Source: Chrysochromulina tobinii (taxonomy: Eukaryota > Haptophyta > Prymnesiales > Chrysochromulinaceae). From it: DNA of 22,366 nucleotides. Below, piece by piece: positions 21,958-22,366 of this stretch; positions within the stretch are counted from its first letter, which is position 1; each line of letters begins with the position of its first letter. The translations under genes and the position numbers were made by a program. The notes beneath the pieces were generated by a model that saw nothing but the letters and a program-made list of their open reading frames with translations, did not search any database and was not told where the DNA came from. Where the stretch lies: contig JWZX01002817.1 in NCBI GenBank assembly GCA_001275005.1, forward strand, positions 1 to 22,366, written 5' to 3'.

Positions 21958-22366
21958 CCCTGGACCCGGCGTGCGTTTGCGGAATTCAGTTCACAACATG
22001 ATCTTTTCAACTGTGAGTTGGTTTATGAGTTGGTGCGGAGCGGCGCGCGCCGCGTCCCTTTCCCTACGCGTGTCGCGGGTCACGCGCAGACAAGCAGCCA
22101 GGACGGCGCGAGACGAAGGGGATTGGTCCAGGGGGACGAGCGAGGGGGCGAGTGGAAGAGTAAGCAGTAAGGCCGGAATCGTGCGGGCCGCCTGCGAGAG
22201 ATTCGCAGAGAATCGGTGGCAGGGTTTCGGCAGGCGCGGCTTGCATTCGAATTCACGGACGTTCAGGGTCGCATCGTCTGGGGCGCGTCCGCCGTCGCTC
22301 GGCGGAGGTCGCGCTCGTCTCAGCGCGGATGCGGGGGGCCCTGGTAGGGGGGCGTGAGTCTCCCCG
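21958..22366. promoter_or_regulatory. Region upstream of the J-protein gene
   Basis: GC-rich sequence to the window end. It should contain the J-protein promoter; I cannot point to a heat-shock element or TATA box. A short plus-strand frame here has no recognisable features. Confidence 0.3.

Noticed and set aside
21871-22366. A plus-strand gene at the right edge
   Set aside because: Arg/Ser-rich composition, no domain and overlap with the J-protein start; it looks like upstream GC-rich DNA.
1-22366. An integrated virus or bacterial defence island as the main system
   Set aside because: No capsid, polymerase, integrase, recombinase or transposase coding sequence was seen; the genes are ordinary eukaryotic families with spliceosomal introns.

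Overview
The window is nuclear DNA of a GC-rich, gene-dense eukaryotic microalga. The evidence is spliceosomal GT-AG introns, an exostosin-type glycosyltransferase, an EF-hand protein, a J-protein with ubiquitin-interacting motifs, F-box/SKP1-like domains, and coding sequence with strongly GC-rich third positions. Homonucleotide GGN/GCC tracts, the 28-residue 'GDEGAKAIAEALK' leucine-rich repeats and the intron type (below) suggest a haptophyte or a similar phytoplankton lineage. That placement is inference, not proven here. I see no rRNA, tRNA, CRISPR array, viral core gene or bacterial operon.

Layout, left to right. A SPRY-LRR-WD40 protein (+, 5' end outside the window) is followed by 1.7 kb without a convincing gene, which holds a degenerate direct repeat and a foldback element. 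Next come two minus-strand genes in tandem: an unrecognised, possibly secreted protein (6604-5630) and a GT47 exostosin-like glycosyltransferase with a poly-glycine tract (5580-3784). A seven-exon coiled-coil gene (+, 6868-9965) carries most of the unusual introns. It converges on a two-exon EF-hand gene (-, 10929-10336), which is divergent from an F-box-like/NHL-repeat gene (+, 11110-12648). A three-exon gene follows (+, 12760-14536). The rest is on the minus strand: SKP1-like/F-box-like/LRR protein (16831-14885), a two-exon cystathionine gamma-synthase-family PLP enzyme (18767-17391), a small single-pass membrane protein (19825-19307) and a DNAJB2/B6-like J-protein (21957-20605).

The genes do not form one pathway. 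Several proteins share a protein-quality or ubiquitin theme (F-box-like, SKP1-like, UIM, J domain), but no functional link between neighbours can be shown.

The main discovery candidate is a family of introner-like elements. At least six introns in three different genes, on both strands, end in almost the same sequence (TCCCTCATCAG or TCCCTCATCACAG) and are filled with 10-11 bp tandem units of the TGATGGCCAC / TGATTGCATGC type. In most of them the first 15-48 bases of the intron are an imperfect copy of the first bases of the downstream exon. The element therefore brings the acceptor, and the donor GT comes from the duplicated host sequence. Two further introns show the mirror arrangement, and two small related insertions look unspliced and in frame. 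This is the pattern expected of recent intron gain by insertion or duplication.
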